Below, one piece after another: positions 8,278 to 17,673 of a stretch of 64,000 nucleotides of DNA (position 1 is the first letter of the stretch; every line of letters starts with the position of its first letter). The notes beneath the pieces were generated by a model that saw only the letters and a list, made by a program, of their open reading frames with translations, was not told the origin of the DNA and did not search any database. The position numbers and the translations under genes were made by a program. This DNA comes from Gammaproteobacteria bacterium (lineage in GTDB: Bacteria > Pseudomonadota > Gammaproteobacteria > Pseudomonadales > Azotimanducaceae). The stretch spans positions 62,739 through 126,738 of the forward strand of contig VXLJ01000046.1 in the NCBI GenBank assembly GCA_009841635.1. The letters are read 5' to 3'.

Positions 8278-11200
8278 CTATGCCGCTTCTGCAAACTGCA
8301 CATCTATCGTCTTACCAGACGATATTAGTACCACTAAGCCACGATTCGCGCCACAAGCTCGTAGATACTCCGCGACTTGCTTCCGATAGTGCTGAATTGT
8401 TGCAGACGACGGATTTACATCACTCTTCCAGTCGACCACGACATCGGGTGAACCATCGTCGTTAAATGCAATGGCGTCGGCAACGCCATAGGTCAATTCC
8501 TCGGTTTCGCCGTTGTGGTCGGACGTATAGACAGTTAATTCAGGTACAAGCCTAGGTCTGAGTGAAGCGATCTCCGGAATTGCTAAGGCACGAACTACAG
8601 TCTCGGCTAGTTCTTTCGGTTCAAGCTCTTCGACTACGTCGTCGTCGCTAAACGCTTTGAGCGTTTCCTTCAACTGCTTGGCCCGAGCAACCAAGCTTTT
8701 ATCGGTGTCCGCCACTTCACCGGTAAGCACTTCTTCCAGCAATTTGTGAAGGACATTGCCGCGTACGCGACTGCCTTGCACAAGGTCGCCTTCATCGGTT
8801 TGCGTGATCACGTTATCACCGTTATTACTTAGTAACGATTGGTTCTCGTCAACGAGAGCGATTGGTTGACTCGTGTCTTCGTCTCGACTTGGATTAATCC
8901 ACTTAACGTGAGATTGTCGAGCTGATATGGCTTCACCTTCTTTCTTGAAGCCTGCCTTGGTTTGTTTATTCGTGGTTTTCGTAGATTGTTCGGTTTTAGT
9001 GTTTGAGTTTTCCGGCACCTCTAGCATTGGCAAGTCGAATAGCTTGAGCTCGACTGTTTTAAGCCAACTATCTCTTCGAGATTGTTCATACCGTGGAAGA
9101 ATCAGCGTTTCGCGTGCACGAGTCACCGCGACGTAACAGAGCCTGACGCGTTCGCGTTCGATTTCATCATTTTCATCTTTTCGCTTGCACTCGTATTCGA
9201 AGGGTTCCTTGCCGAACACTTTTGTGTAGTAAGTCATGCTCGTGCGCTCAACGAAACCTCCCTGTAGTCGTGATTTCATCGACATCATATTGATTGGAAT
9301 GACGATCGGCCACTCCAAGCCTTTTGCCGAATGAACGGTATAGATGGCGACCGCATCTTCTTCTGAGTCCGGTCGACCTTCTTTTTCCTTGCCGGCTTGA
9401 GCGCCGCTGTATGCCTTTTCCCAAGCCTCACTTTGGGTTTCACTGAAGGCTATTAATCCTTGTGTCGCAAAGCGTCGAGCAATGCCAAGAAACAAATCTA
9501 CATTGGTTAATGCGCGTTCAGCTTGGTTTTGGTGACGTTTTAGAAGTATGGCTCTGACGCAGAATACATCGACAACCTCGGAAAGCAGCGCGTGCGCTGT
9601 CGTAGAGTGAATCTTCATCCGCAGCTGCTGCAACTTCGTGATGATGTCACGTGCGAGGTCGTGTTCAATGTGTTCTACGTCGATATTGAGGCTTAACTTA
9701 GGCAATCGATCAGGATCACTTTCGTGTCTCGGCAAACTCCACACGATATCCAGCAAGTCTTCCTCGGTTAAGCCCACAAGTGGGCCGCGCAATAGTGCGG
9801 CTAATGCAAGGTAGTCTCGTGGATTTGAGAGCACACGCACGATGGCAATGAGGTCTTTAATCTCTTGACGCCGATAGAAGTTCTTACCCGCCTGTGTATC
9901 GATTGCGATACCACGTTTTTCCAGTGCGTCTTCGTAGTACCAAAGATCAGTCCCTTGCGGCGCGAGCAATCCGATATCCGATGCTCTGCATGGCCTTGAT
10001 GTGCCAGATTTTGGATCCCGTACCTTTCGACTGCCGATCAGACGGGCACAGGTTTCAGCGACAACATTCGATTCTTCTGCGCGTAACGCTGCGCTATCGA
10101 CTTTACCCTTCGCGTTTGGTTTGGGATGTAAATCCAATGCCTCGACGGATGTCGTCTTGCACACATTTGCTTGAAACGGAAGCAGCTTCTGGAAACCCGG
10201 CTGACCTTTACTTTCAGAAAGTTCTTCCTCGAATATCTCATTGACGTAATCTAGGATCGGCGAGAACGATCTAAAGTTCGTGCCAATGGACAAAACATGC
10301 GCAGGTTCGTGCTCGCGAAATGCGTTACGCGCCTGCTCATAAGCCTTAATATCTGCCCCACGAAATCTGTAGATTGCCTGTTTAGGATCGCCGACCAGGA
10401 ACAGCGCACCTGGTTTGATTCTTCGCTTGGCCCAGTCTTTCGACTGAGGCTTCTGAGTTGGCGTCTCACCGCATAAAAGCCACAGTATTTCCGATTGATT
10501 GGAGTCGGTATCCTGAAATTCGTCAACGAGGATATGACTAAACCGCTTTGCTAATTCATTGCGCACGCCAACGTTTTTGCGCAGCATCTCGAGCGTGTTT
10601 AGGATGAGATCGTCAAAATCCAATACAGCCATGCAACGTTTGTGTGTTTGGTATTCGTCTACAACAGGTAAACACAACGAGATTAGCTGGTTGAGAATAG
10701 TCGTAGCGGCCGCGTGCTTTAGCTCTTGCCAAGCCGTATAGCAGAGTTCATTACGTTCTTCGGCCTCGTCGCAGAGCTCGTTTATCTCATCCGCATTGAT
10801 TCCGACAGGGCGACCGGCAGCTCGCCATTTTCCTAGTTTTTGGTAGGCCTTTAATTTGCCTTTACTTGTTACCAGCTGTTCGCTAAGTTGTGTCTCGAGT
10901 ATGGCAAGCATCTCATCAGGTTCATCGAACGAGGAAATTTCCTCTATATATTCACTCAGCGTTTCATATTCGCGCACCATCGCAATTGTTTCGTCCTCTT
11001 GTACGGGGCTATTTGCCATAAGCGAAGAGAACGCTTCGATTGCATCGTTTAAGTCTCGCTTGTAATGGTCTAAATTAAGTAGCTCCTGATCTCTAATGTT
11101 TCGATGTTTAGTTATGGCGTCGAGTAACTCGTTCAGCAGCGTTAAGGCCTTAATACGGTCGGTTTGAATGAGTTTTTCGAGCAGGTCATTGGTTGGTGAG

Positions 11201-11700
11201 TCTAGTAAGTTTCGTAGCCATCGATTTTTGACGTTCGCAAATGCCTCGTCCGCTTGGTCGTTGTCCAGAACAGTCGCGCCTGGATCGATGTTGGCTTCCA
11301 CTGGGTAAGCAGTGCTCAGACGTTGGCAAAACCCGTGAATCGTCGTGCAGACTAAATCGTCGATAGTTTCTTGCGCGGCACTTAAGTTTGCACGTTGCTT
11401 GGCTGAGATTCCGCTCGGCCATGCCACTTGAAGCTCAGCCGGAATCTCTTCCGATGCCAGCTTGTCTACATATTCGCGTACGCGAATGAACAACTCGCTA
11501 GCCGCAAATTCCGTAAACGTGATTGCCGCAATATGTCTCGGTCGTATCCCGTCGGCAAGCATGTAGGCAATGCGTCCAGCTAAGACCGCAGTCTTTCCCG
11601 AGCCGGCGGCCGCTTCTACTAGGTACGAGTTTTTATGGTCTTTAATAGCGCGTCGTCGTGCACTGTCATCCTGCATAACTTGTCGCTTCTGAGGTGCCAC
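8278..11700 (-). CDS. addA: AddA-type helicase-nuclease (UvrD-like)
   Basis: About 1140 residues. Superfamily 1A helicase fused to a RecB-like nuclease, expected to unwind and resect double-strand DNA ends with AddB for recombination. Visible motifs: Walker A AAAGSGKT near residue 30, Walker B DEFQDTD, motif III GDPKQAIYRFRGAD, motifs V/VI VHSAKGLEW and AVTRARE, and the C-terminal nuclease motif VVDWKSD with a following QxxxY-type helix (QVAEYLRA). Start set at GTG 11700: GGAGG lies 7 nt upstream and the G of GTG is the last base of the addB TAG. An in-frame GTG at 11715 has no such signal. The addB-addA order and overlap match the usual operon. Confidence 0.9.
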   Translation of the reverse strand: MAPQKRQVMQDDSARRRAIKDHKNSYLVEAAAGSGKTAVLAGRIAYMLADGIRPRHIAAITFTEFAASELFIRVREYVDKLASEEIPAELQVAWPSGISAKQRANLSAAQETIDDLVCTTIHGFCQRLSTAYPVEANIDPGATVLDNDQADEAFANVKNRWLRNLLDSPTNDLLEKLIQTDRIKALTLLNELLDAITKHRNIRDQELLNLDHYKRDLNDAIEAFSSLMANSPVQEDETIAMVREYETLSEYIEEISSFDEPDEMLAILETQLSEQLVTSKGKLKAYQKLGKWRAAGRPVGINADEINELCDEAEERNELCYTAWQELKHAAATTILNQLISLCLPVVDEYQTHKRCMAVLDFDDLILNTLEMLRKNVGVRNELAKRFSHILVDEFQDTDSNQSEILWLLCGETPTQKPQSKDWAKRRIKPGALFLVGDPKQAIYRFRGADIKAYEQARNAFREHEPAHVLSIGTNFRSFSPILDYVNEIFEEELSESKGQPGFQKLLPFQANVCKTTSVEALDLHPKPNAKGKVDSAALRAEESNVVAETCARLIGSRKVRDPKSGTSRPCRASDIGLLAPQGTDLWYYEDALEKRGIAIDTQAGKNFYRRQEIKDLIAIVRVLSNPRDYLALAALLRGPLVGLTEEDLLDIVWSLPRHESDPDRLPKLSLNIDVEHIEHDLARDIITKLQQLRMKIHSTTAHALLSEVVDVFCVRAILLKRHQNQAERALTNVDLFLGIARRFATQGLIAFSETQSEAWEKAYSGAQAGKEKEGRPDSEEDAVAIYTVHSAKGLEWPIVIPINMMSMKSRLQGGFVERTSMTYYTKVFGKEPFEYECKRKDENDEIERERVRLCYVAVTRARETLILPRYEQSRRDSWLKTVELKLFDLPMLEVPENSNTKTEQSTKTTNKQTKAGFKKEGEAISARQSHVKWINPSRDEDTSQPIALVDENQSLLSNNGDNVITQTDEGDLVQGSRVRGNVLHKLLEEVLTGEVADTDKSLVARAKQLKETLKAFSDDDVVEELEPKELAETVVRALAIPEIASLRPRLVPELTVYTSDHNGETEELTYGVADAIAFNDDGSPDVVVDWKSDVNPSSATIQHYRKQVAEYLRACGANRGLVVLISSGKTIDVQFAEAA

Positions 11701-14363
11701 TATGCTCCCTCCCACAAACTTGGAAGGTCACCTAAAAGATCGTTGGCTGCGGCTTCCTTACGTTGTCGATACCCTGTTTGCATGTTTGCCGGTAGCGCAA
11801 AGACTAAATCGTCATACTCCTGCCCCGAACCGATCCCCATCAGAGCGTTACCAGCCTTCAGGTTCTTCTTTGCAATCTTCAAGTAATTCGCAAGCGACTT
11901 CATGGCCGCAGTCGGGTCAAACAACTCCAGGCGTGTGCCATCGAGCAGATAGAAGAGCTCTGCATTGACCTTAACGTCATCTCCAAACATCGCTTTTACT
12001 GCAAAGGTGTACAGACAGCGTTGCAGTTCCTTACCACCATCGAGATCGCCGTTCATATTCTTTGGTACAGAACCCGTCTTGTAATCGCAAACCGATACCC
12101 AAGCTTGATTCTTGGCCACATCGATACGATCGATATAGCCATTAACGAGAAATCCGAGTTTTGGAATAACGACGACCGCGTCAGTGTCCCAGGGAGTTAT
12201 TGACTTACTTCTTGGTGCGATGCCGCCAAATGGCACTTCGCCATAGGAGCTGAACTTACCAGATTCTTGTGGGTCCGTGTCGATGCCAATCTTGACTGCT
12301 TCCTTAACCTCTTCAAGAACGGCCTGCCAGACCATCGCAGGTGGTAACGCAAAAGTATCTGCCCATTCACTGGCGATCTGATTTACGGCAGCTTTGATCG
12401 CACCTGATTTCTTTTGACCAGAAGCGTTCACGAGACCTCCTTGTGCTTCTAGTCGTTTCACGACTCTATCGAGTGCGTCGTGCACGATGGCGCCAAACTC
12501 AAGCGGACCTATATCTTCCATAGGTTCAGCGTCGACATCAGGGCTAGTCAGACCGAGACCGTAGTGCCATAAGAAACCCAACGGGTTACGCAGCAACCGT
12601 GTAAACGACGTTGCAGATTGCGTACGTTCGAGTATCGCTTTAACGACTGGGTGATTGCGTCGAACCAATCCGTCGTGTGGGGTGATCTTTGTTTTTTGCC
12701 AATTGAGCCAGCATTGATTGGCTTCTTTTGCTTGTGGTGTAAGCGCGAACTCACTCGGCCGGGCGAATAGTCGGTCGGTCTCACTGAACGCGTGATCAGG
12801 TACGCGATTGCGCTGCAAGTACTCAACGGGCTCAGCTAATGCTCGACCCAGCAACGGACTTCGCCCCCTTAGTCGTCCATCTTCATCGCGCCGCGCGAGT
12901 GAAAGGTGCACCGAGGATTGGGTTGTTGCAAGAATCGTTTCAAAGTCTCGTCGGTCGGCATCCGCAACTGGTAAAGGATCGAGTTCGGTAGTAGGGATGA
13001 TGTGATCGGCAAGTAGGCGATCTTCGTGTTTCGTGCGCGGCCAATGACTTGAATTGAGACCTAGCAATCGAACAAATCGTCGTGGTGCCGCAGCCAATTC
13101 GTTGGCCGACATCCAGCATGCAGAAACGCTGGGTTCCATACCATCATTTTGTCGCAAGGTGGTGAGCGTTGTTTCTACTGCTTCTACCGGACCAGCGATG
13201 AGCGCACGCTTCCAAATTTCTCTAGCGCGACCAGCTAGCAGATCCTCACCGGCTTGTTCCGCAATGTCCACGCCTTGTGTCAGCAGCTGCAATATGCGTA
13301 AGAGTTTCGCAACCAGATCTTTGCCAAGCATGTCTTCGTCGAACTGATCTATGGCGAGTTGCCAAGCTTCAAGAGAGGTTAGTGCAATGTCGCTTGACAA
13401 ATTTCGAAGCCAATCAGATGGAAAGTCCTCAAAAGGACTGCCAACATACCCGGCAAGCGATTTGTAAAGACGTTCGATTGATTGTCGAGACAGGCCGTGA
13501 ACCAAAACAGCTGCGAGCGCTGCTGCCGCTTGACCGTCACGGTTCGTTAAAACGCTTATGCCGTGGACGAAATGCAAGTCGAAATCTGCGTCTTGTTTGA
13601 GTGCATAGAAGAAATCGTCATACTCGGCCGTGGTGTTAGAAGCAATGGCGATTTCATGTGGTTTTGCTTTATCTGAGGCTAATAGGTCACGTATCCAGCG
13701 CATTGCTTCTACCGCTTCGTGTTGCGGGGTGGACGCCGAAATCAATTCTGTAGATGGTTTGGTTGCCGGGGTTTTCGTCGTCTCAATCTCGTTAATGTCG
13801 AGCAGCCATGCAGGTACTGTTCGAGGCCCTGCAAGCCATCGCACAGTCGTTTCTCTGGCGATTGCGGCTAATAGTGGACGCCAAACGGGGGATAGTTCGG
13901 TGATCCCAACTATTTCAATCGTGCCAAAGAGGTTTTTTACGTGCGACAACTGACCAAGACTGAGCTCGACCAACTCCGTTGGTGTTTTCAAACCTGATGG
14001 CAAATGAGCTAGTACAGCTTTTTCCAATTGAGCCATAGATTGCAGACGTCGATGATCTTTAGCGCGAGCCTGTAAATCCAAGCCTGCACGCCATACTTTC
14101 CGGAGTGTGGCTGCAGTTGCGCTCACCATGCCAGGAAGATCCTTGATTTTTTCTAGTTCGTCTAGCTGTATTTCAGGTAGAACGACTGCGATTGCCTGCC
14201 GCAACGAATCGTCGTCGACCGGTCGTAAAAAGCCGCCAGCTAGTCGAGTCGCTAAGTGCTCGAATGTCAAGATCTGCAGGCCGTGATGCTGTTCGCGTGC
14301 TGCCTCAACCAGCAATTGGCTGCGTTTTAATCTGCTGTGGACTAGCGTGGTGGTGCGGTTCAT
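11700..14363 (-). CDS. addB: AddB-like PD-(D/E)XK nuclease subunit
   Basis: 887-residue partner of AddA. The C-terminal nuclease domain carries the RecB-family motif VSVCDYKTG followed by KELQRCLYTFA, and an upstream HDALDRV segment typical of these nucleases. The N-terminal half is an inactivated helicase-like region; I see no intact Walker A (the start reads TTTLVHSRLKRSQLL). Some family members have four Fe-S cysteines around the nuclease; I do not see that pattern here. Assignment rests on the nuclease domain plus immediate overlap with addA. The gene begins the operon; the next gene upstream is the NUDIX gene, 52 nt away. Confidence 0.82.
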   Translation of the reverse strand: MNRTTTLVHSRLKRSQLLVEAAREQHHGLQILTFEHLATRLAGGFLRPVDDDSLRQAIAVVLPEIQLDELEKIKDLPGMVSATAATLRKVWRAGLDLQARAKDHRRLQSMAQLEKAVLAHLPSGLKTPTELVELSLGQLSHVKNLFGTIEIVGITELSPVWRPLLAAIARETTVRWLAGPRTVPAWLLDINEIETTKTPATKPSTELISASTPQHEAVEAMRWIRDLLASDKAKPHEIAIASNTTAEYDDFFYALKQDADFDLHFVHGISVLTNRDGQAAAALAAVLVHGLSRQSIERLYKSLAGYVGSPFEDFPSDWLRNLSSDIALTSLEAWQLAIDQFDEDMLGKDLVAKLLRILQLLTQGVDIAEQAGEDLLAGRAREIWKRALIAGPVEAVETTLTTLRQNDGMEPSVSACWMSANELAAAPRRFVRLLGLNSSHWPRTKHEDRLLADHIIPTTELDPLPVADADRRDFETILATTQSSVHLSLARRDEDGRLRGRSPLLGRALAEPVEYLQRNRVPDHAFSETDRLFARPSEFALTPQAKEANQCWLNWQKTKITPHDGLVRRNHPVVKAILERTQSATSFTRLLRNPLGFLWHYGLGLTSPDVDAEPMEDIGPLEFGAIVHDALDRVVKRLEAQGGLVNASGQKKSGAIKAAVNQIASEWADTFALPPAMVWQAVLEEVKEAVKIGIDTDPQESGKFSSYGEVPFGGIAPRSKSITPWDTDAVVVIPKLGFLVNGYIDRIDVAKNQAWVSVCDYKTGSVPKNMNGDLDGGKELQRCLYTFAVKAMFGDDVKVNAELFYLLDGTRLELFDPTAAMKSLANYLKIAKKNLKAGNALMGIGSGQEYDDLVFALPANMQTGYRQRKEAAANDLLGDLPSLWEGA

Positions 14364-14415
14364 ATGGATAGTACTTCGTTATCTAAAAACTTAGGTATAT
14401 AGGAGATTTACAAGG

Positions 14416-14982
14416 CTATGTCGTGCTAGCGGTCGTGCGGCCGATCCAAACACTTCGATCAGGAATTTCTACATGCCGAAATTCGAAATGGTCACGTTGT
14501 CGATCTTGAAAGTAATACTGAAGTGTCTCGCGCACGACTGGAAATGCCAATTCATTCCAAGGTATATCTGACTCGCTGAATAACCGCGCGTCAAGCGTTT
14601 CCTCACCTCGACCGAAGCTGCCTGCAAGGTCAGTGAGATAGAACTGGTAAATCTGCGAGATGTAGCTTAAATCAAACTGAATGTATAGCTGCGCAACCGT
14701 AACCTCAGCACATGCCTCTTCCTTGGTTTCGCGGATCGCGCCTTCACGCGTCGTTTCTCCACGTTCAAGAAATCCCGCTGGAAAAGTCCACATATGTTTG
14801 CGTGGGTCGATAGCTCGTTGGCAGAGCAGCACGCGTTCCCCACTTCGCACTAGACAGCCACATACGATTTTTGGATTTTCGTAATGAATGAAGCCACATA
14901 GACGACAAACATGCCGGCGACGGTTATCTGCGGGTGGCGTCATATAGACGGTATTCGCACCACACCGCGTGCAATAGTTCAT
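14416..14982 (-). CDS. NUDIX hydrolase with N-terminal zinc ribbon
   Basis: 188 residues. N terminus has a zinc ribbon (CTRCG, then CRLCG about 20 residues on), followed by a NUDIX fold. The NUDIX box reads GFLERGE...REtKEE, matching Gx5Ex7REUxEE, but the usual Gly after EE-x is Cys (KEEACAEV). The ribbon-plus-NUDIX layout resembles the NudC/ADP-ribose-pyrophosphatase-type group that cleaves nucleotide diphosphates, though substrate cannot be fixed. No clear Shine-Dalgarno precedes the ATG. It sits between the DUF6644-like pair and addB, all on the same strand. Confidence 0.85.
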   Translation of the reverse strand: MNYCTRCGANTVYMTPPADNRRRHVCRLCGFIHYENPKIVCGCLVRSGERVLLCQRAIDPRKHMWTFPAGFLERGETTREGAIRETKEEACAEVTVAQLYIQFDLSYISQIYQFYLTDLAGSFGRGEETLDARLFSESDIPWNELAFPVVRETLQYYFQDRQRDHFEFRHVEIPDRSVWIGRTTASTT

Positions 14983-15004
14983 CGAATGAACATGGTCGGG
15001 TTCG

Positions 15005-15475
15005 TTATGAGAAGCCGATCCAGCGACCTGCGCCTGCGACGGTAAACCACAGAGCGAGCGACACTAAAGCAATGCATCCCATTGCCATGCGAGGCGCTTC
15101 GCCACGTCGTACCAACGGATCCCTCACGAGGAACGTAAACAAAATCGCTAAACCCAGTGCGCTCACTTTCACCCACCAAGAAAAGTTGTAGTAGAGCTTG
15201 ATCATCTCGGACAGCGCAAGCGGTATGCCGGTCGCAAACATCGTGCCGAGCGCGAGCAGAAAGTATGGTCGCGTGTTGCGTAAGACGACCTGCATGGATT
15301 GTGAGCGTAAAGTGATGCCGAGCAAGCGAAAGTCCACGACAAGCACGGTACCGCCAAGCAACGCCAGGCCAACTAGGTGAATCGCTTCAATGAATGGGAA
15401 CAGCCAATACGACGTGCGGATAGCTTCGCCAATCCACATTTCTTCAAGTCGCGTAAAAATGTCAAGCAACGTCAC
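15005..15475 (-). CDS. DUF6644-like integral membrane protein (copy B)
   Basis: 156 residues, mostly hydrophobic, about four membrane segments. The second segment region IEAIHLVGLALLGGTVLVVD followed by FRLLG is the family signature, and its His is shared with the paralogue encoded just upstream (IETTHVLALTLFVGTLLVVD). Function unknown; conserved membrane His could suggest a cofactor, but that is speculation. Starts with GTG 15475, overlapping the preceding stop by GTGA (4 nt), so the two copies are translationally coupled and may form a heterodimer. Confidence 0.72.
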   Translation of the reverse strand: MTLLDIFTRLEEMWIGEAIRTSYWLFPFIEAIHLVGLALLGGTVLVVDFRLLGITLRSQSMQVVLRNTRPYFLLALGTMFATGIPLALSEMIKLYYNFSWWVKVSALGLAILFTFLVRDPLVRRGEAPRMAMGCIALVSLALWFTVAGAGRWIGFS

Positions 15476-16038
15476 AGGGTCGCCACCTCATCAATGACGC
15501 AACCTGCAACGGCAATTACCCAGTCAGGTTGGGGTCGATCGCAATCGAACCAGTTGTATGCAATCATGCGTCCCGTGAAAATCACGATCACCCACGCAAC
15601 GACGGACCCTGCGGCCGTCAATCGCACCGATCGTGGCGGTTTGGGTGCGGCGTCCCAAAGTACCTGATTCTTGCTAATTCGAAAGTGGTAATGCAGCGCA
15701 TTGATCGCTGCAAGCACGATCATGATGATTTTGATACGAAACCAGATACTGTGATAGGTGCGGACTGGTATCGCATAAAACAGCAGCAAACCTGTCGTAA
15801 ACATGATGACAAAGCCAACGACTGTCCACGGCAGTACGCTGTTGCTCACAGTTGAAATTGGCGTTAAGCGAAACGCGAAACCAAGCATGCGCAAGTCGAC
15901 AACCAACAGTGTGCCGACAAACAGTGTGAGTGCGAGTACGTGGGTCGTTTCTATTAACGGATACATGTAGAACGACTCGTGCAAAGCCGTGCTCCATGCG
16001 TGCGTATCTAACCAATCCGCAAACCAACGTAAAGACAT
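15472..16038 (-). CDS. DUF6644-like integral membrane protein (copy A)
   Basis: 188-residue membrane protein paralogous to the gene directly downstream. About four to five hydrophobic segments; the shared core is TTHVLALTLFVGTLLVVDLR. The C terminus is longer than in copy B and contains a WFDCDRPQPDW tail after the last hydrophobic stretch, with another Cys in VAGCVIDE. It starts 77 nt after the DUF6152-like gene, across a terminator, so it may be transcribed separately or by partial read-through. No enzymatic motif recognised. Confidence 0.72.
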   Translation of the reverse strand: MSLRWFADWLDTHAWSTALHESFYMYPLIETTHVLALTLFVGTLLVVDLRMLGFAFRLTPISTVSNSVLPWTVVGFVIMFTTGLLLFYAIPVRTYHSIWFRIKIIMIVLAAINALHYHFRISKNQVLWDAAPKPPRSVRLTAAGSVVAWVIVIFTGRMIAYNWFDCDRPQPDWVIAVAGCVIDEVATL

Positions 16039-16056
16039 GATTGGGATTTAAGTCAT

Positions 16057-16091
16057 AAAAAACGCCTCAATGCTCAAGCAGCATTGAGGCG
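16057..16091 (-). terminator. Terminator after the DUF6152-like gene
   Basis: Perfect 12-bp stem (16063-16074 with 16080-16091) and 5-nt loop. Read on the minus strand it is followed by six T (complement of A run 16057-16062). It lies 25 nt beyond the stop of the DUF6152-like gene, dividing the secreted-protein operon from the downstream membrane-protein pair. Confidence 0.88.
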
Positions 16092-16115
16092 AAACTCTGA
16101 TTTAGCGTGAAGTGT

Positions 16116-16604
16116 TTACTCGCCAGAATCGCTCTCAGAGGTGTCTTCCTGTACGGCACGAATCTTCTCGACATCTTGTTCTCGTGCAGCTTCTGTTGGG
16201 TCCGCGCCGTCGCGTGGCGCGCCCGTGCCAGAGGAACCCATGAACAGCGTTGTGCCGTTGGCATAGGTGATGTTACGACCATTGGCACGATTCGAAAGAT
16301 CCTTCGATTGATAGCCGTCCACAATGATGTAGGTGCCCGGCTTCAAAGAGTCCCGCGTGACGCCGCGGCGCAAAAGCGTGTTGGGCGTACCTCCTTCGAC
16401 CATCCACGACTCGGTGGAGCCGTCTTCCTTCTCATGATCGAGATGAATCCAGGCATGCGGATTAACCCACTCGACTTTACTGACTTTGCCTTTGAGCAAA
16501 AGTGGCCTGTTCGGGTCAAATTCCGCGCCAAACGCATGGTGCGCATACACCGCTAGTCCTATCGACAAAGCACCAATACCAAGTGCCAGCATCAACCATT
16601 TCAT
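16116..16604 (-). CDS. DUF6152-like periplasmic protein
   Basis: About 162 residues. N-terminal signal peptide (MKWLMLALGIGALSIGLAVYA) followed immediately by HHAFGAEFD, the signature beginning of DUF6152 proteins, then KGKVSKVEWVNPHAWIHLD and SWMVEGGTPNTLLRRGV, a small beta-barrel-like domain. The mature N terminus HH and NPHAW histidines could bind a metal, but this is unproven. The C terminus is acidic and low-complexity. ATG 16604 chosen over the in-frame GTG 16619 because AGGA lies about 9 nt before it. Last gene of the three-gene operon 18575-16116. Confidence 0.75.
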   Translation of the reverse strand: MKWLMLALGIGALSIGLAVYAHHAFGAEFDPNRPLLLKGKVSKVEWVNPHAWIHLDHEKEDGSTESWMVEGGTPNTLLRRGVTRDSLKPGTYIIVDGYQSKDLSNRANGRNITYANGTTLFMGSSGTGAPRDGADPTEAAREQDVEKIRAVQEDTSESDSGE

Positions 16605-16623
16605 CGCACTATTCCTCACTTAA

Positions 16624-17673
16624 TTACTCACTTGCCGCAAGTGCTTCACGTTCCAGGCGTCGCGCGCCACGCAGGATATTGCCCATCGCATAGTTGCCCT
16701 CATGGCATGCGTATTCGTAAATGTTCTCATCGGATTCGGGCCATACATAGTCGCCTGACCACTTATCCTGCCAAGTTGCCGGATCCTCGACGGTGAAACT
16801 GTAATGTAGATTGTCGGCATCTTGACGCTCGAATCGTTCAGTCACTTTGAGATTTCTTGTCGCCGGCATTTGTGCAGGCGTGTCATTGAAGTTGGTCGTT
16901 TCCACTACCAACGTATCGTCTTCCCACCAGCCAATGGAATCACCCATCCAATAGCGAACATCGTCTGGGGGATGCTCGCCACCAATTCGAATGACGCGGG
17001 CGTCATGAACCATTTCAACCAAGATCACAACCGTGTCAGGACCATGCACGATGCGTTTATGGTTGTTGTACAAGGCCGGCATCATCGGTGGTCCACCCGT
17101 TGAACTGAATCCTTGCAGGCATCGGTCGGCCAACGTAAGGCGTTCGGGGTTGTCGTACGGTCCCGACCCATCACCTCGGTTCAACCAAGATGCCGTGCCG
17201 TCGTTCCTTGCGAACGAGCCGTAGAAGGCGCGGATGCGCTGCTGAGCTTCAGGTGTTAACCCTGGTCGTCGGCCGTTTTCTGGGTAGGTGATGATCGACG
17301 TGCGAAATTTCCCGTCCACCGCATTGACCGTGTCGCCCATGTCAATCCAGAACGTGTTGTAACCGCCTACATTGCCGGCCGCTCCCGGGGAACCATCACC
17401 ACCTTGAGGCGGCGCTTCGCGCTTCGGATCTTTATTGGAAGATCCTGCGGCTATTCCAGCAGCTTGATCCTTCGCGCGTTTTTCCGCTTCCTCTTTCGAA
17501 ATGTAGAGGTTGGTGCCATAGTAGTTAGGGCGCTGGACGGGCGTTAACGTTGCCGTGTCGTAAGTGCCGGTGAAGTCAGGCGTACCCCATGGCGTCCGCT
17601 TCTCGTCGGATTCAGCTGTTGCCAGCGCCGCCGTCGCGACCGCTGCCAATGCAAATGTGAGCGCTAATTTCAT
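16624..17673 (-). CDS. Conserved secreted protein, W(W)xxDTLVVE family, first paralogue
   Basis: About 349 residues with a signal peptide (MKLALTFALAAVATAALATA). Mature part begins WGTPDFTGTYD, then a Gly/Pro/Ala-rich stretch, then the block WWEDDTLVVETTNFND, RFERQDADNLHYSF and DPATW that is shared with the neighbouring gene and is typical of uncharacterised secreted proteins found beside DUF6152 genes. No catalytic motif recognised. Start at ATG 17673: GGAGG lies 7 nt upstream and the ATG overlaps the previous stop (ATGA), whereas the longer frame would run deep into the upstream gene. Confidence 0.72.
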   Translation of the reverse strand: MKLALTFALAAVATAALATAESDEKRTPWGTPDFTGTYDTATLTPVQRPNYYGTNLYISKEEAEKRAKDQAAGIAAGSSNKDPKREAPPQGGDGSPGAAGNVGGYNTFWIDMGDTVNAVDGKFRTSIITYPENGRRPGLTPEAQQRIRAFYGSFARNDGTASWLNRGDGSGPYDNPERLTLADRCLQGFSSTGGPPMMPALYNNHKRIVHGPDTVVILVEMVHDARVIRIGGEHPPDDVRYWMGDSIGWWEDDTLVVETTNFNDTPAQMPATRNLKVTERFERQDADNLHYSFTVEDPATWQDKWSGDYVWPESDENIYEYACHEGNYAMGNILRGARRLEREALAASE